Positions 26,412 through 35,030 of a stretch of 54,793 nucleotides of DNA are shown here, piece by piece; positions within the stretch are counted from its first letter, which is position 1; each line of letters opens with the position of its first letter. The notes under the pieces are model-generated. The model saw nothing but the letters and a program-made list of their open reading frames with translations. It was not told where the DNA came from and searched no databases. Source of the stretch: CAZAQV01 sp964487255. GTDB lineage: Bacteria > Myxococcota_A > Polyangia > Polyangiales > CAZAQV01. A program made the position numbers and the translations under genes. The DNA lies in NCBI GenBank assembly GCA_964487255.1, contig CAZAQV010000037.1, forward strand, positions 1-54,793, in the 5' to 3' direction.

Positions 26412-28136
26412 CTATCCGAGGGATTCGTCGATTTTGCGCAGGACGAGGTCGACGCATTGTTCAAGGGCGACCTCGACGCCTTCTGGGTGGCTGCGCTGTT
26501 TGAATTCGACGACGCCCTTGGCCAAGCCACGTGACCCGACTGTGACGCGAAGAGGGATGCCGAGCAGGTCGGCATCTTTAAACTTCACCCCTGGGCGCTC
26601 GTTGCGATCGTCGAGAAGCACTTCCGCGCCCGCTTTCGTAAGGTCTTCGTAGATCGACTCGGCGTGCTGGTGCACCTCGTCTTCTTTGCCGATCGCGGAG
26701 ATGATGACCTGAAAGGGCGCGATGGCCATCGGCCACACGATCCCGCCATCGTCGTGGTTCTGCTCGATCGCCGCGGCGATGAGCCGTGAGACGCCGATGC
26801 CGTAGCAACCCATCACGAAAGGCTGCGACTTGCCGTTTTGGTCGAGAAAGTTGGCGTTCATTTTGGCGCTGTAGTGCGTACCCAAGATGAAGATATGTCC
26901 GCCTTCGATGCCGCGATAGCTGCGCAGTGGCCTGGCGCATTGAGGACAAGGGTCACCGTCTTGCACCTGACGAAGGTCTGCCACTTTGCCTTCGTAGTCG
27001 CGCCCATAGAGCACGTTACGCAAGTGGAAATCGTCTTTGTTGGCACCGCACACTGCGCTGGCGATGGTGGATGCTGCGCGATCGACGACGATGGTTCCTT
27101 TGAAACCAACCGGACCGACCGACCCTGGGCCCGCTCCCGTCGCCTCGCGCACGATCTTCTCGGTCGCCATCGCCACCTCATCGACACCGAGCACACGCGC
27201 AAGTTTGAGTTCATTGAGCGTGTGGTCGCCGCGTACAATCGCCATCGCCATGTGTGGCTTTCCATCGCGCTCGAAGGTGACGACGAGAGACTTGATCGTT
27301 GCGCTGGCTGGCGTGCCATCGTCCAGAAAAGCGACGACGTCCTCGATTGTGCGCTTTCCTGGCGTTGCGATTTCTTCGATCGACGGGCCCTCCTTGGGTG
27401 GCGAGACCATGGTTTGCGTTGAGAGCGCCGCCACTTCGACATTGGCTGCGTAGCTACAGCTGCCGCAGGCTACAATGTCGTCCTCGCCGGTCTGCGCCAA
27501 GATCTGGAACTCGGCGCTCTTCGAGCCACCGATGGCGCCGCTGTCGGCGTGTACCACGCGGTAGTTGAGTCCCAGACGCGTGAAGATTCGATCGTATGTC
27601 TTGCGCATTTGTGCGTAACTCTTTTCGGCGTCGGCATCGCTGACATCGAACGAGTACGCGTCTTTCATCAAGAACTCGCGTCCGCGAAGCAACCCGCCGC
27701 GCGGCCGCGGCTCATCACGGTACTTGAGCTGGATCTGGTAAAGGTTGAGGGGCAGCTGTTTATAACTTTTGACCTCGCGCCGCACCATATCGGTGATGAT
27801 CTCTTCGTGCGTCGGCCCGAGGTGGTAATCGCCACCCTTCCGATCTTGAAGTCGCAAGAGTGTTGACCCGTAAAGATCCCATCGCCCCGTCTCTTGGAAG
27901 TACTCCGCTGGCAAGATGGCTGGCATGAGCACCTCTTGCGCACCGGCCGCATTCATTTCCTCGCGAACAATCTCGGCGATCTTGTGCTGCACGCGCATTC
28001 CGAGAGGCAAGAGCTCGTAAATGCCCGCGCCGACCATGCGCGCGTAGCCGCCGCGAAGAAGCAAAATGTGCGACGGCATGGTCGCCTCTTTGGGCACCTC
28101 TTTGACGGTAGGAATGAACGCCTTGGAATAACGCAT
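26412..28136 (-). CDS. proS: Prolyl-tRNA synthetase, bacterial type
   Basis: A 574-residue class II synthetase charging tRNA-Pro. Catalytic class II motifs are seen (GPTHEEIITDMVRREV, the acceptor region YRDEPRPRGGLLRGREFLMKD, and GCYGIGVSRLIAAAIEQ). An editing/insertion domain sits between, as usual for the bacterial form (GSKSAEFQILAQTGED, then CGSCSYAANVE). The anticodon-binding domain is at the C-terminus (RPGVKFKDADLLGIPLRVTVG). It lies downstream of the 351-residue membrane protein by 69 bp on the same strand. Confidence 0.97.
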   Translation of the reverse strand: MRYSKAFIPTVKEVPKEATMPSHILLLRGGYARMVGAGIYELLPLGMRVQHKIAEIVREEMNAAGAQEVLMPAILPAEYFQETGRWDLYGSTLLRLQDRKGGDYHLGPTHEEIITDMVRREVKSYKQLPLNLYQIQLKYRDEPRPRGGLLRGREFLMKDAYSFDVSDADAEKSYAQMRKTYDRIFTRLGLNYRVVHADSGAIGGSKSAEFQILAQTGEDDIVACGSCSYAANVEVAALSTQTMVSPPKEGPSIEEIATPGKRTIEDVVAFLDDGTPASATIKSLVVTFERDGKPHMAMAIVRGDHTLNELKLARVLGVDEVAMATEKIVREATGAGPGSVGPVGFKGTIVVDRAASTIASAVCGANKDDFHLRNVLYGRDYEGKVADLRQVQDGDPCPQCARPLRSYRGIEGGHIFILGTHYSAKMNANFLDQNGKSQPFVMGCYGIGVSRLIAAAIEQNHDDGGIVWPMAIAPFQVIISAIGKEDEVHQHAESIYEDLTKAGAEVLLDDRNERPGVKFKDADLLGIPLRVTVGSRGLAKGVVEFKQRSHPEGVEVALEQCVDLVLRKIDESLG

Positions 28137-28205
28137 GCCGTCTTATAGCAAAGCCTCGCGCCGCAGGCATCGACTGAGCGAAAACGACTGGCCGGTGACG
28201 GAGCT

Positions 28206-29261
28206 TCAAGACCTCTGTGTGCGCTTGTCGGGCTGATCATCCAAGCCTTCGGCGAAGTCTGGGTCGACTTCGCTCAATTCTGCCCGCAGCCGTGCCGGCG
28301 AAGAACTTCGTTGGCGGAGAGCTTGTCTTGTTGTCTGAAGATGTCTGTTCAGAAGCTCACAGAAGCCCTCTGCATCAGCGCGGTTCAGATGTCGAGTGAC
28401 TATAAGCTCACCGATTGAAGTTCGCGCCGTGACTTGATGACGTGCCCCTGCTTGAGCCTCCACGTCAAATGCGACGATATCTTCAGTGGCTCTGGCGATG
28501 CCCGCCGCGGGCGGCAGCGGGCCGTGTTGGACGCGAAGCGCCACTTCGTCCACATCGACCACGGTCTGATTGACCAACCTGGTCAAGAAACGGTAGGCGA
28601 TGAGGAGGGTCATGATTGTGATGAGCAATGGCGCCAAGGACTCGCTCAGGACCGTACTCGTGGCAAACGAAACGCAAAGAATGATGCTGAGGGCTAGGCC
28701 GACGAAATCGCTTGGGCGACGCCAACGGGCAATCGCGTGGAGCTTAGAGCCTGACTCCGCGCCATCTTTGTTCTCAACTCTGATGTTGCCGCCGTGGAAA
28801 TCCACAAACTCGCCAGTTTCGGACGTGCCTTCGGGCAACTCCTCGGGGTCGATTGTGAGAAACTCTCGCACCGCTTGAGCAATATGATCGGCATCCCGTG
28901 CCTTTTTTATGTCGTCGATCAGCACCTCTTCTCGGTTTTTGAGCCTTGCGACGACCGAATGCTTGCGAAAGTGAGTTGAGGGCACGACGACGACTTCATC
29001 GATCGACTTGGCGTCGAGTTCCGTGGGCTCCTCTCGGCCACGCCACATACGCAGCTGCCTGTCGCGGCCGGTCAAATAGCTTCGATAGGTGCTGCTCGCG
29101 CTGAAGCGATCGGGGTGGCGATATTCGATGTCGAGCTTGGCCTGTGTTCGCTGTGCAGCGTCACGTAGGCTGCTTGCCTGGAAACGCGCAGGCTCAAAGC
29201 TGACGGACACCTGCGCGGACAGGGCTTGGCTGCCATCGAGGATGGGGTGGGGCGAACCCAT
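28206..29261 (-). CDS. Hypothetical two-helix membrane protein
   Basis: A 351-residue protein; no family is recognised. ATG 29261 is chosen, 5 bp after the purS stop; the longer frame would overlap purS. The N-terminal 200 residues are soluble and charged (RHPDRFSASSTYRSYLTGRDRQLRMWRGRE, VVVPSTHFRKHSVVARLKNREEVLIDD). Two close hydrophobic segments follow (FVGLALSIILCVSFA; LAPLLITIMTLLIAYRFL). Then comes a PH-like beta-rich domain (VDEVALRVQHGPLPPA, HQVTARTSIGELIVTRHL). It is co-oriented with purS but has no obvious link to purine synthesis. Confidence 0.7.
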   Translation of the reverse strand: MGSPHPILDGSQALSAQVSVSFEPARFQASSLRDAAQRTQAKLDIEYRHPDRFSASSTYRSYLTGRDRQLRMWRGREEPTELDAKSIDEVVVVPSTHFRKHSVVARLKNREEVLIDDIKKARDADHIAQAVREFLTIDPEELPEGTSETGEFVDFHGGNIRVENKDGAESGSKLHAIARWRRPSDFVGLALSIILCVSFATSTVLSESLAPLLITIMTLLIAYRFLTRLVNQTVVDVDEVALRVQHGPLPPAAGIARATEDIVAFDVEAQAGARHQVTARTSIGELIVTRHLNRADAEGFCELLNRHLQTTRQALRQRSSSPARLRAELSEVDPDFAEGLDDQPDKRTQRS

Positions 29262-29266
29262 CTTGC

Positions 29267-29497
29267 TCAATCGATGATTTCGGACCGGTAGTCTTCGATC
29301 ACGCGGTTGCTCAGCAGTTTTTCGCACATTGCGTCGACTTGTGCTTTCTCAAGTCTTTCGCCTTCGATTTCGATGAGCTTTCCGACCCTGACCGTCTTGA
29401 TGTCTTCGAAGCCGAGCGTACCGAGCGCGCGGCGGATGGCTTCGCCCTGCGGGTCGAGCACTTCTTGTTTGAGCGTAACGTAAATGTTGGCTTTCAT
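29267..29497 (-). CDS. purS: Phosphoribosylformylglycinamidine synthase subunit PurS
   Basis: A 76-residue full-length PurS, the small subunit bridging PurL and PurQ in the fourth step of purine synthesis. It opens MKANIYVTLKQEVLDPQGEA and has the family's RALGTLGFEDIKTVRVGK core, ending EDYRSEII. It lies 6 bp after the PIN-domain gene. purQ and purL, the usual partners, are not next to it; a membrane protein gene follows instead. Confidence 0.93.
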   Translation of the reverse strand: MKANIYVTLKQEVLDPQGEAIRRALGTLGFEDIKTVRVGKLIEIEGERLEKAQVDAMCEKLLSNRVIEDYRSEIID

Positions 29498-29503
29498 GTC
29501 GGA

Positions 29504-29920
29504 CTAGGGGAGTAGCAGGTTCTTGAACGGTTTGCGATGCTTCCAGCGGTAGGTGCGAAAGTCGCGCTGATCGGTTGAGAGGATCTTTCCATGACCCAGA
29601 TGCTCCGCAAGTAGCACAAGCGAAGCATCAGCCAGATCCATCGGCAGCTGTGCGTACTTCTTCATTAGCTGTGCGATGCGTGGAAGACGCGTCGCCTCGA
29701 TCGAGTAGATGCTGTAGGCGCCGCGAACCCCGCTTTGGATGAACGCCTCTTTCGCACCGTTTCCGAGCCTAGTGCCTAGCAAGTGACATGTTTCCGTTAG
29801 CACAGGCCACGTCGTGATGAGAGGTTCGGATACAACCGTGAGCGCATCGCGAGCGCGTTCGTGGTGTTTGTCCCGTCGGTTCGCCAGTGCAAGCCAGAAA
29901 CCAGTATCTGCGATCAGCAC
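29504..29920 (-). CDS. PIN-domain (VapC-type) ribonuclease toxin
   Basis: A 138-residue PIN-domain protein. GTG 29920 gives MLIADTGFWLALANRRDKHH, with the first catalytic Asp at residue 5. Further acidic residues follow in the expected places: TWPVLTETCHLLG (Glu), MDLADASLVLLAEHLG (Asp pair), and a final LSTDQRDFRTYR. Such toxins cleave tRNA or other RNA. It lies 15 bp after the ribbon-helix-helix-type gene, which is the likely antitoxin. The pair is wedged between purC and purS. Confidence 0.87.
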   Translation of the reverse strand: MLIADTGFWLALANRRDKHHERARDALTVVSEPLITTWPVLTETCHLLGTRLGNGAKEAFIQSGVRGAYSIYSIEATRLPRIAQLMKKYAQLPMDLADASLVLLAEHLGHGKILSTDQRDFRTYRWKHRKPFKNLLLP

Positions 29921-29935
29921 GAGTTCCCTTGGTTC

Positions 29936-30208
29936 TTAGCCATTGTGCTTTCGCGATACGTCTTCGACAAGAAGCTCCTTGTACGTTTCCGATAGATCGG
30001 TCGGACCATCGGCACAGCCAATAAACTTTGAATCTTCAAGCGCTCGCTTCGCGTCGTGCTGCTGGTGGTGCTCATAGTAGAACGAGATTGCGTCTCGAAG
30101 CACCTCTGCGCTTGTGCGCTTCGTCTGCTTACAAAGAAGTTCGATCTTTCGTGCCAGCGATGCACTAATCCGCGCATTCAGTCGCTCCGAGTAGGCATCG
30201 TTTGTCAT
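29936..30208 (-). CDS. Ribbon-helix-helix-type antitoxin
   Basis: A 90-residue protein, likely the antitoxin of the PIN toxin. The N-terminal 50 residues look like a CopG/Arc-type ribbon-helix-helix domain (ERLNARISASLARKIELLCKQT, SAEVLRDAISFYYEHH). The acidic C-terminal part (LSETYKELLVEDVSRKHNG) would bind the toxin. The start codon at 30208 lies inside a perfect palindrome, the expected auto-repression site. It is 42 bp downstream of purC. Confidence 0.8.
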   Translation of the reverse strand: MTNDAYSERLNARISASLARKIELLCKQTKRTSAEVLRDAISFYYEHHQQHDAKRALEDSKFIGCADGPTDLSETYKELLVEDVSRKHNG

Positions 30209-30223
30209 ACATACAGTATGACA
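30203..30223. promoter_or_regulatory. Palindromic operator overlapping the antitoxin start
   Basis: TGTCATAC-ATACA-GTATGACA is a perfect inverted repeat with 8-bp arms. It covers the antitoxin ATG, as expected for a ribbon-helix-helix operator. No Shine-Dalgarno is seen upstream, so the module's own transcript could be leaderless. Confidence 0.65.
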
Positions 30224-30250
30224 GAGCAGCCCCGCTCTGGCCAGGGGACG

Positions 30251-31210
30251 CTAGAGGTTCAGGTTCTTGCGGATGCGTGCGATCGGCTCTTCAAGGTTGG
30301 GTTCAAAAGCGAGCCCCGAAATGGTTTCACAAGCCTCAATATACCGGGCCGAAGCCTCTATGCGAACGTCGTCGGGAATGGTCGGCGGCGGGCCGTCTCC
30401 GCGATAGCCCTGCTCGGCCAACCAACGTCGAACGTATTCTTTGTCGAGTGATTGTGGAGCTTCGCCTGAAGCAAGCCTTTCTTCGTAGTCGTCGGCAACC
30501 CAGTAGCGTGATGAGTCTGGCGTGTGGATTTCGTCGATTACGAGGATGTGGCCGTCCGTTGTTTTGCCAAATTCGTATTTTGTATCGACCAGAATGAGTC
30601 CCTGTTCGGCACAGTGTGCCTGTCCGAACGCGAATAACGCCTTCGCATACTCGGCAGCTTCATCAAAATCGCGGGCACTAATTTGCCCCTGAGCGAGAAT
30701 CTCTTCGCGTGACGCGCTGACGTCGTGGTCGCCGTGCATCGCTTTGGTACTCGGCGTGAGCAGAGGCTCAGGCAATTTCTGGTGTTGCTGGAGCCCGTCG
30801 GGAAGGGTGTGGCCACAGAACGTGCGCTCGCCGCTTGCATAATGGATCCAAATACTGGTCGACGTAACGCCCGTAATGTAGCCGCGCATCACCATTTCCA
30901 CGGGCAATGGCTCGCACTCGGTCGCGAGCATGACCGTCGGATCCGGCGCTTCGAGCATGTGGTTGGGCGCGACGTCCTTGCTTTGCTCGAACCACCACGC
31001 TGCAAGCGTGTTGAGCACTTGGCCTTTGACAGGCAAGGTGCCGAGGACACGGTCGAACGCCGAGATGCGGTCTGTGACGATGATCGTGCGCCGCCCATCT
31101 GCGCTGTAGTTGTCACGCACTTTGCCCCGGTAGAAGGTGCCGAGATCGGTGAAATTCGTCTCGACGAGGACGCTCTGGAGGGCTTTCTGCAATGTTCCTT
31201 TATCAACCAT
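30251..31210 (-). CDS. purC: SAICAR synthetase
   Basis: A 319-residue PurC, which joins aspartate to CAIR in an ATP-dependent step of purine synthesis. Signatures: FYRGKVRDNY near the N-terminus, IIVTDRISAFDRVLG, MVMRGYITGVTSTSIW, LVDTKYEFG and HILVIDEIHTPDSSRYW. Length is typical of the longer bacterial/fungal-type form. It lies 95 bp after purB on the same strand, and the toxin-antitoxin pair separates it from purS. Confidence 0.96.
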   Translation of the reverse strand: MVDKGTLQKALQSVLVETNFTDLGTFYRGKVRDNYSADGRRTIIVTDRISAFDRVLGTLPVKGQVLNTLAAWWFEQSKDVAPNHMLEAPDPTVMLATECEPLPVEMVMRGYITGVTSTSIWIHYASGERTFCGHTLPDGLQQHQKLPEPLLTPSTKAMHGDHDVSASREEILAQGQISARDFDEAAEYAKALFAFGQAHCAEQGLILVDTKYEFGKTTDGHILVIDEIHTPDSSRYWVADDYEERLASGEAPQSLDKEYVRRWLAEQGYRGDGPPPTIPDDVRIEASARYIEACETISGLAFEPNLEEPIARIRKNLNL

Positions 31211-31221
31211 GTTTGTGTGAT

Positions 31222-31318
31222 CTAGCGAAGAACCGAGGATACGTGATGAGCGCTCTTTGCGAAACGCTGATTTGCTAACTGCAAATCACTACTTTGCAGC
31301 AAAGGCTAGCGAAGAACC
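31222..31318. repeat. 13-bp direct repeat and two small palindromes between purB and purC
   Basis: CTAGCGAAGAACC occurs at 31222-31234 and again at 31306-31318, the second copy containing the purB stop codon; the following bases are also similar. Between them lie GATTTGC-TAACT-GCAAATC (31269-31287) and CTTTGC-A-GCAAAG (31292-31304). The first copy looks like a relic of a duplicated purB end. Confidence 0.5.
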
Positions 31319-32613
31319 AAAGATAGCGCGCGATCGATGATTGTTTCGGCATGTGCGAGTGCGTGCCCGAGTTCGAACTGCGCTTCGATCTGCTTGGGTT
31401 CGATGTGTTTGGTGATCTCCTCGTCGTTCAGCAAGAGGTCAAGAAACAAGCCTTGTCCTTCGAACGCCTTCATCGCGTTGCGCTGAACCATCACATAGGC
31501 TTCTTGTCGCGGTAGGCCCGCATGAACAAGTGAGAGCAGCACCCCTTCGCTTGCCCACAGCCCGCCCGTGCGCTCCAGGTTCGCGCGCAAGTTTTCTTCG
31601 TAGACCACCAGGCCCTCGATGACCTGCGTGCAGCGCACAACCATGAATGCCGTGGTCGCTGTCGCATCCGGTGCGATCATGCGCTCAACCGATGAGTGTG
31701 AAATATCGCGCTCGTGCCAGAGAGCCACATTCTCGAAAGCGGGTGTTACCGCAGCACGGACCACACGGGCCAGTCCGCACAGGTTCTCGCTAAGCACCGG
31801 GTTACGCTTGTGGGGCATCGCGCTCGAACCCTTTTGGCCGCGTGTGAAGGCCTCTTCGGCTTCTGTCAGTTCGGTGCGTTGCCAGTGACGCACATTGGTC
31901 GCGAAACGCTCGATGGCCGCCGCAATGGAAGCCAGCGCGCTAAAGAAAATGGCGTGCCGATCGCGCGCGACGATCTGTGTAGAGACCGTCTCAGGCTCGA
32001 GTCCCAGTTGGGCCAAAGCGTCGCGTTCGATCTCAGGCGTGAGGTGCGCATAGGTGCCTACCGCGCCAGCAACCTTGCCCACCGCCACCTCTTTTCGCGC
32101 AAGATCCAAGCGTGCGCGTGTGCGCTGTAGTTCTGCCATGTGTCCAGCCAGGATCAGGCCGAAGCTGACGGGCTCGGCGTGAATGCCATGAGATCGGCCG
32201 ATGGCTGGCGTGGTGCGGTGTTCCTGAACGCGGCGAGCGAAACTTTCGATGAGGCGGCCCAGAAGAGTGTCGATCTTTTCGCCAGCCTTGCGCAGCTGTA
32301 GCGAAAAGCCGGTGTCGAGTACATCCGACGAGGTCATGCCGCGGTGGAGCCAACGCGCTGGCGCCCCCGCCAGTTCTTCAACATGGGTCAAAAAGGCAAT
32401 GACGTCGTGTTTTGTCGTTTGCTCGATTTCCAGGATTCGCGAGGCATCTAGCTTTTCACGCGCCGGGAGCACCGCTTCGGCGGTCCCTTGTGGGACCAGA
32501 CCGTGCGTTTCCATGGCGCGGCACGCGGCCAGTTCGACGTCAAACCAGAGGCGAAAGCGTTCAGCGTCGCTCCAGAGTTCTTGGAAGCTCGGTGGGGTAT
32601 ACCTGGGAATCAT
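31306..32613 (-). CDS. purB: Adenylosuccinate lyase
   Basis: A 435-residue PurB of the fumarase/aspartase superfamily, acting twice in purine synthesis (SAICAR to AICAR, adenylosuccinate to AMP). ATG 32613 gives the usual MIPRYTPPSFQELWSD opening. Signatures: HRGMTSSDVLDTGFSLQL, GRSHGIHAEPVSFG and the mobile loop GSSAMPHKRNP. Co-oriented with purC. It is divergent from the Nudix gene. Confidence 0.97.
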   Translation of the reverse strand: MIPRYTPPSFQELWSDAERFRLWFDVELAACRAMETHGLVPQGTAEAVLPAREKLDASRILEIEQTTKHDVIAFLTHVEELAGAPARWLHRGMTSSDVLDTGFSLQLRKAGEKIDTLLGRLIESFARRVQEHRTTPAIGRSHGIHAEPVSFGLILAGHMAELQRTRARLDLARKEVAVGKVAGAVGTYAHLTPEIERDALAQLGLEPETVSTQIVARDRHAIFFSALASIAAAIERFATNVRHWQRTELTEAEEAFTRGQKGSSAMPHKRNPVLSENLCGLARVVRAAVTPAFENVALWHERDISHSSVERMIAPDATATTAFMVVRCTQVIEGLVVYEENLRANLERTGGLWASEGVLLSLVHAGLPRQEAYVMVQRNAMKAFEGQGLFLDLLLNDEEITKHIEPKQIEAQFELGHALAHAETIIDRALSLVLR

Positions 32614-32700
32614 TCGTACAAACCCTACATGAGAGGGCAGTTGCGCGCATCCCATGCGGAGCTGGTCAACGCGCGTAACGGCACTATGATCAGGGCTTAA

Positions 32701-33276
32701 GTGCTGAGTAACATTCCATCGCAGATCCCTTTTGAGGGAGGGCCGATCTTCGAAGGTCCCATGGCCGCAGTGATGGTTGGTCTCCTGGCTGCTGAGACTG
32801 GCCTTGAGACGCTACTAATCAAGCGGCCGGTTCGAGAGTCCGATCCATGGTCAGGTCACATTGCCTTCCCGGGGGGGCGCGCTGAGGGGCGTGAGACCCC
32901 CACAGAGACCGCGCTTCGTGAGTGTCAAGAAGAAGTCGGATTTGCTCCGGAGGCTGACAATCTCCTCGGCTTTTTGCAACCGGTGCGCGCGGTGAGCAAG
33001 GGGCGGGCGCAAAACCTTTCCGTGATTCCCGTCGTATTCAAGCTCACCGAGAAACCACCTTTTGTACTCGAGCCTGGCGAGGTTGCCGAAGCCATGTGGG
33101 TGCCGCTTCGGCCCCTTCAGCAAGGCTTGTTTGACGCCGAGCACCCATACCGGCACGAGGGGGTTGTGCATCGCTTTCCGGCCTACGACATTGATGGACA
33201 CGTGGTCTGGGGCCTGACCTATCGAATTTTATCGGACTTTTTTGCGCGACTTCCGGTTACGGGCGTGTCGAGCTAA
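32701..33276 (+). CDS. Nudix hydrolase, CoA pyrophosphatase (NudL) type
   Basis: A 191-residue Nudix protein. The Nudix box spans residues 59-81 (G-x5-E-x7-REUxEExGU, read as GRAEGRE to RECQEEVGF). The preceding SGHIAFPGGR resembles the CoA-pyrophosphatase signature, so it probably splits CoA or acyl-CoA to phosphopantetheine and ADP. The start is GTG 32701. It lies 28 bp upstream of cyaY on the same strand. Confidence 0.88.
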   Translation: MLSNIPSQIPFEGGPIFEGPMAAVMVGLLAAETGLETLLIKRPVRESDPWSGHIAFPGGRAEGRETPTETALRECQEEVGFAPEADNLLGFLQPVRAVSKGRAQNLSVIPVVFKLTEKPPFVLEPGEVAEAMWVPLRPLQQGLFDAEHPYRHEGVVHRFPAYDIDGHVVWGLTYRILSDFFARLPVTGVSS

Positions 33277-33304
33277 GAGGCAGGAAGGTTGAGGAGGTTT
33301 TCTC

Positions 33305-33634
33305 ATGGACGATAAGCAGATGAACGAAAAGGAATACGAGAAGGTTGCCTTCGAGACCTTGCGACGGGTCGTGGACCTCTTCGACGACATTGATATCGAC
33401 GAGGCAGACGTCGAGAGCAGCGGTGACGTTGTTCGCATTCGCTACGCCGACGGTAGCCACTGCGTGGTAAACACACAGCGCCCGGTCCGTCAGCTCTGGC
33501 TCGCCGGGCTAGGGCGCGGATGGCATTTCGACTATGATACCAAGCAGGGCAAGTGGCTCGACGACAAAGGCAAAAACCGAGAACTCTTCGATGTATTGCG
33601 CGAAGTTTCCTCGCACGCCGGCGTTTCGCTTTAG
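33305..33634 (+). CDS. cyaY: Frataxin-family protein CyaY
   Basis: A 109-residue bacterial frataxin that binds iron and modulates iron-sulphur cluster assembly. The acidic N-terminal helix (TLRRVVDLFDDIDIDEADVE) would carry the iron-binding surface. The beta-sheet signature is clear: VVRIRYADGSHCVVNTQRP, VRQLWLAGLGRGWHFDYD, then WLDDKGKNRELFDVLREVSS. GAGGAGG precedes the ATG. No isc genes are adjacent. Confidence 0.9.
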   Translation: MDDKQMNEKEYEKVAFETLRRVVDLFDDIDIDEADVESSGDVVRIRYADGSHCVVNTQRPVRQLWLAGLGRGWHFDYDTKQGKWLDDKGKNRELFDVLREVSSHAGVSL

Positions 33635-33744
33635 CAGTCCGGTAGGCGACGAGGTGTCGTGGCCCCAGTCTTAATAGGAGCCGGAAATGTGAGACTTCGT
33701 CGCCGTGTTGGCACCATGACCATTTTTTGGTTAAGCCGAGCTGC

Positions 33745-34962
33745 ATGAACGGTTCGGTGATTGAGCATATAATTAGGGGGCTTCTTCTTTTCAGCGTTTT
33801 CCTCGGCTGTGGAGGCAGCGCTGAGGAAGGGGGCATCGGAAGGTCCCATCAGCATCAAGAGTCGAACGCGACGCCAACGGGCGAGAGCGTGACCCCGCAC
33901 GACGGCAAGCGCCACCACTCGGCTCATCGCAAAGACCACGACTTCAAGGACGCAGAGGCCTGGTCGAAGATGTTCGACGATCCGAAGCGTGATGCTTGGC
34001 AGAAGCCAAGTGTCGTGGTGCAGGAGCTCCAGCTCGACAAGGGCATGGTCGTGGCCGACGTCGGCGCGGCTACAGGTTATTTCGAGGGCCCACTGAGCAA
34101 AGCGGTAGGCGGAGAGGGCAAGGTCTTGGCGCTCGACGTCGCGCCGCAGATGATCGAGTTCATGGCGGCACGAGCGGCCGAAGATGGGTGGAACAATGTG
34201 ACGGCCAAGGTTGTTGCGCCTGACGACCCTGAGCTCGATGACGCCTCGGTTCACCGTGTCCTTATCGTCAACACTTGGCACCACATCGAGGATCGTGTGC
34301 GCTATGCACAGAAGCTGCATCGCGCACTGCGACCTGGCGGTTACGTTTTGATCGTGGATTTCAATCAGAAGAGTCCACACGGTCCGCCCGCCTCGGAGCG
34401 AATCGAGGCTGATGTCGTGCGGCGCGAATTCGAATCGGCGGGTTTTGACTTAGCGTATCCGACGAACAACGAGCTGCCTTACCAGTACATGGTTCGTGCT
34501 GGCCGTTCCGATAAGCTCGTCACGATTCCCAATGCGGTCTTGCTCGGTGGGACGCTTTTCGGGGGCCCACCTTCGGACCAGGACCTAAACGCGATCAAAC
34601 AGGCGGGATACACGCAGGTCGTTTCGCTTCGTACGGCGAGCGAGCCGGGGGCCAAAGAGGAGCCTACTGCCGTGAAGAAACGTGGGTTGGCTTTTATCTC
34701 CATCCCTGTTGAGGGCGCGGAGGGACTCACGGAAACCAATGCGAAGGCTTTGTTTCTATCGCTCAAGGCGCAGCCCAAGTCGGTTGTGCACTGCGGCAGC
34801 GGAAACCGAGCAGGCGCGCTAATGGGACTTGCCGCACGCTGCGCCGGCGGAACCATTGAGCAGGCGCTCCAAGTGGCCGATCATGCCGGCGTCACAAAGC
34901 TCAGACCCGCCCTCGAGGCCAAACTTCGCGAAGGCGTTTGCGCCCCCAAAACCGTTAAATAA
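33745..34962 (+). CDS. Lipoprotein-anchored SAM methyltransferase / phosphatase-like fusion
   Basis: A 405-residue protein from ATG 33745 (TTG 33727 is less likely). The N-terminus is a lipoprotein signal (IRGLLLFSVFLGC), followed by a His/Lys/Asp-rich linker. A class I methyltransferase domain covers about residues 85-245: SAM motif VVADVGAATGYFEG, LALDVAPQMIEFM, NTWHHIEDRVRYAQKLHRALRPGG. A second domain covers about residues 260-400 and resembles the DUF442/dual-specificity-phosphatase type. Its loop HCGSGNRAG near residue 349 has the Cys-x4-Arg spacing of the beta-lactamase-hydrolase-like family. An exported methyltransferase is odd, since SAM is cytoplasmic. A bidirectional terminator follows. 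Confidence 0.8.
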   Translation: MNGSVIEHIIRGLLLFSVFLGCGGSAEEGGIGRSHQHQESNATPTGESVTPHDGKRHHSAHRKDHDFKDAEAWSKMFDDPKRDAWQKPSVVVQELQLDKGMVVADVGAATGYFEGPLSKAVGGEGKVLALDVAPQMIEFMAARAAEDGWNNVTAKVVAPDDPELDDASVHRVLIVNTWHHIEDRVRYAQKLHRALRPGGYVLIVDFNQKSPHGPPASERIEADVVRREFESAGFDLAYPTNNELPYQYMVRAGRSDKLVTIPNAVLLGGTLFGGPPSDQDLNAIKQAGYTQVVSLRTASEPGAKEEPTAVKKRGLAFISIPVEGAEGLTETNAKALFLSLKAQPKSVVHCGSGNRAGALMGLAARCAGGTIEQALQVADHAGVTKLRPALEAKLREGVCAPKTVK

Positions 34963-34988
34963 AAAAGGAGCCCGAAGGCTCCTCTTTT
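34961..34988. terminator. Bidirectional rho-independent terminator
   Basis: AGGAGCC-CGAA-GGCTCCT at 34966-34983 is a perfect 7-bp stem. T-runs flank it on both strands (TTTT on plus; six T on minus). It ends both the plus-strand fusion gene and the minus-strand ExbD operon. Confidence 0.9.
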
Positions 34989-35030
34989 GATGCGTAGGCT
35001 AGGCCTGCTCAGCCGAAGCCTTGGCGGAGG

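Noticed and set aside
33631..34380. 249-codon frame antisense to the methyltransferase fusion
   Set aside because: Shadow; the plus-strand frame has a lipobox and SAM motifs.
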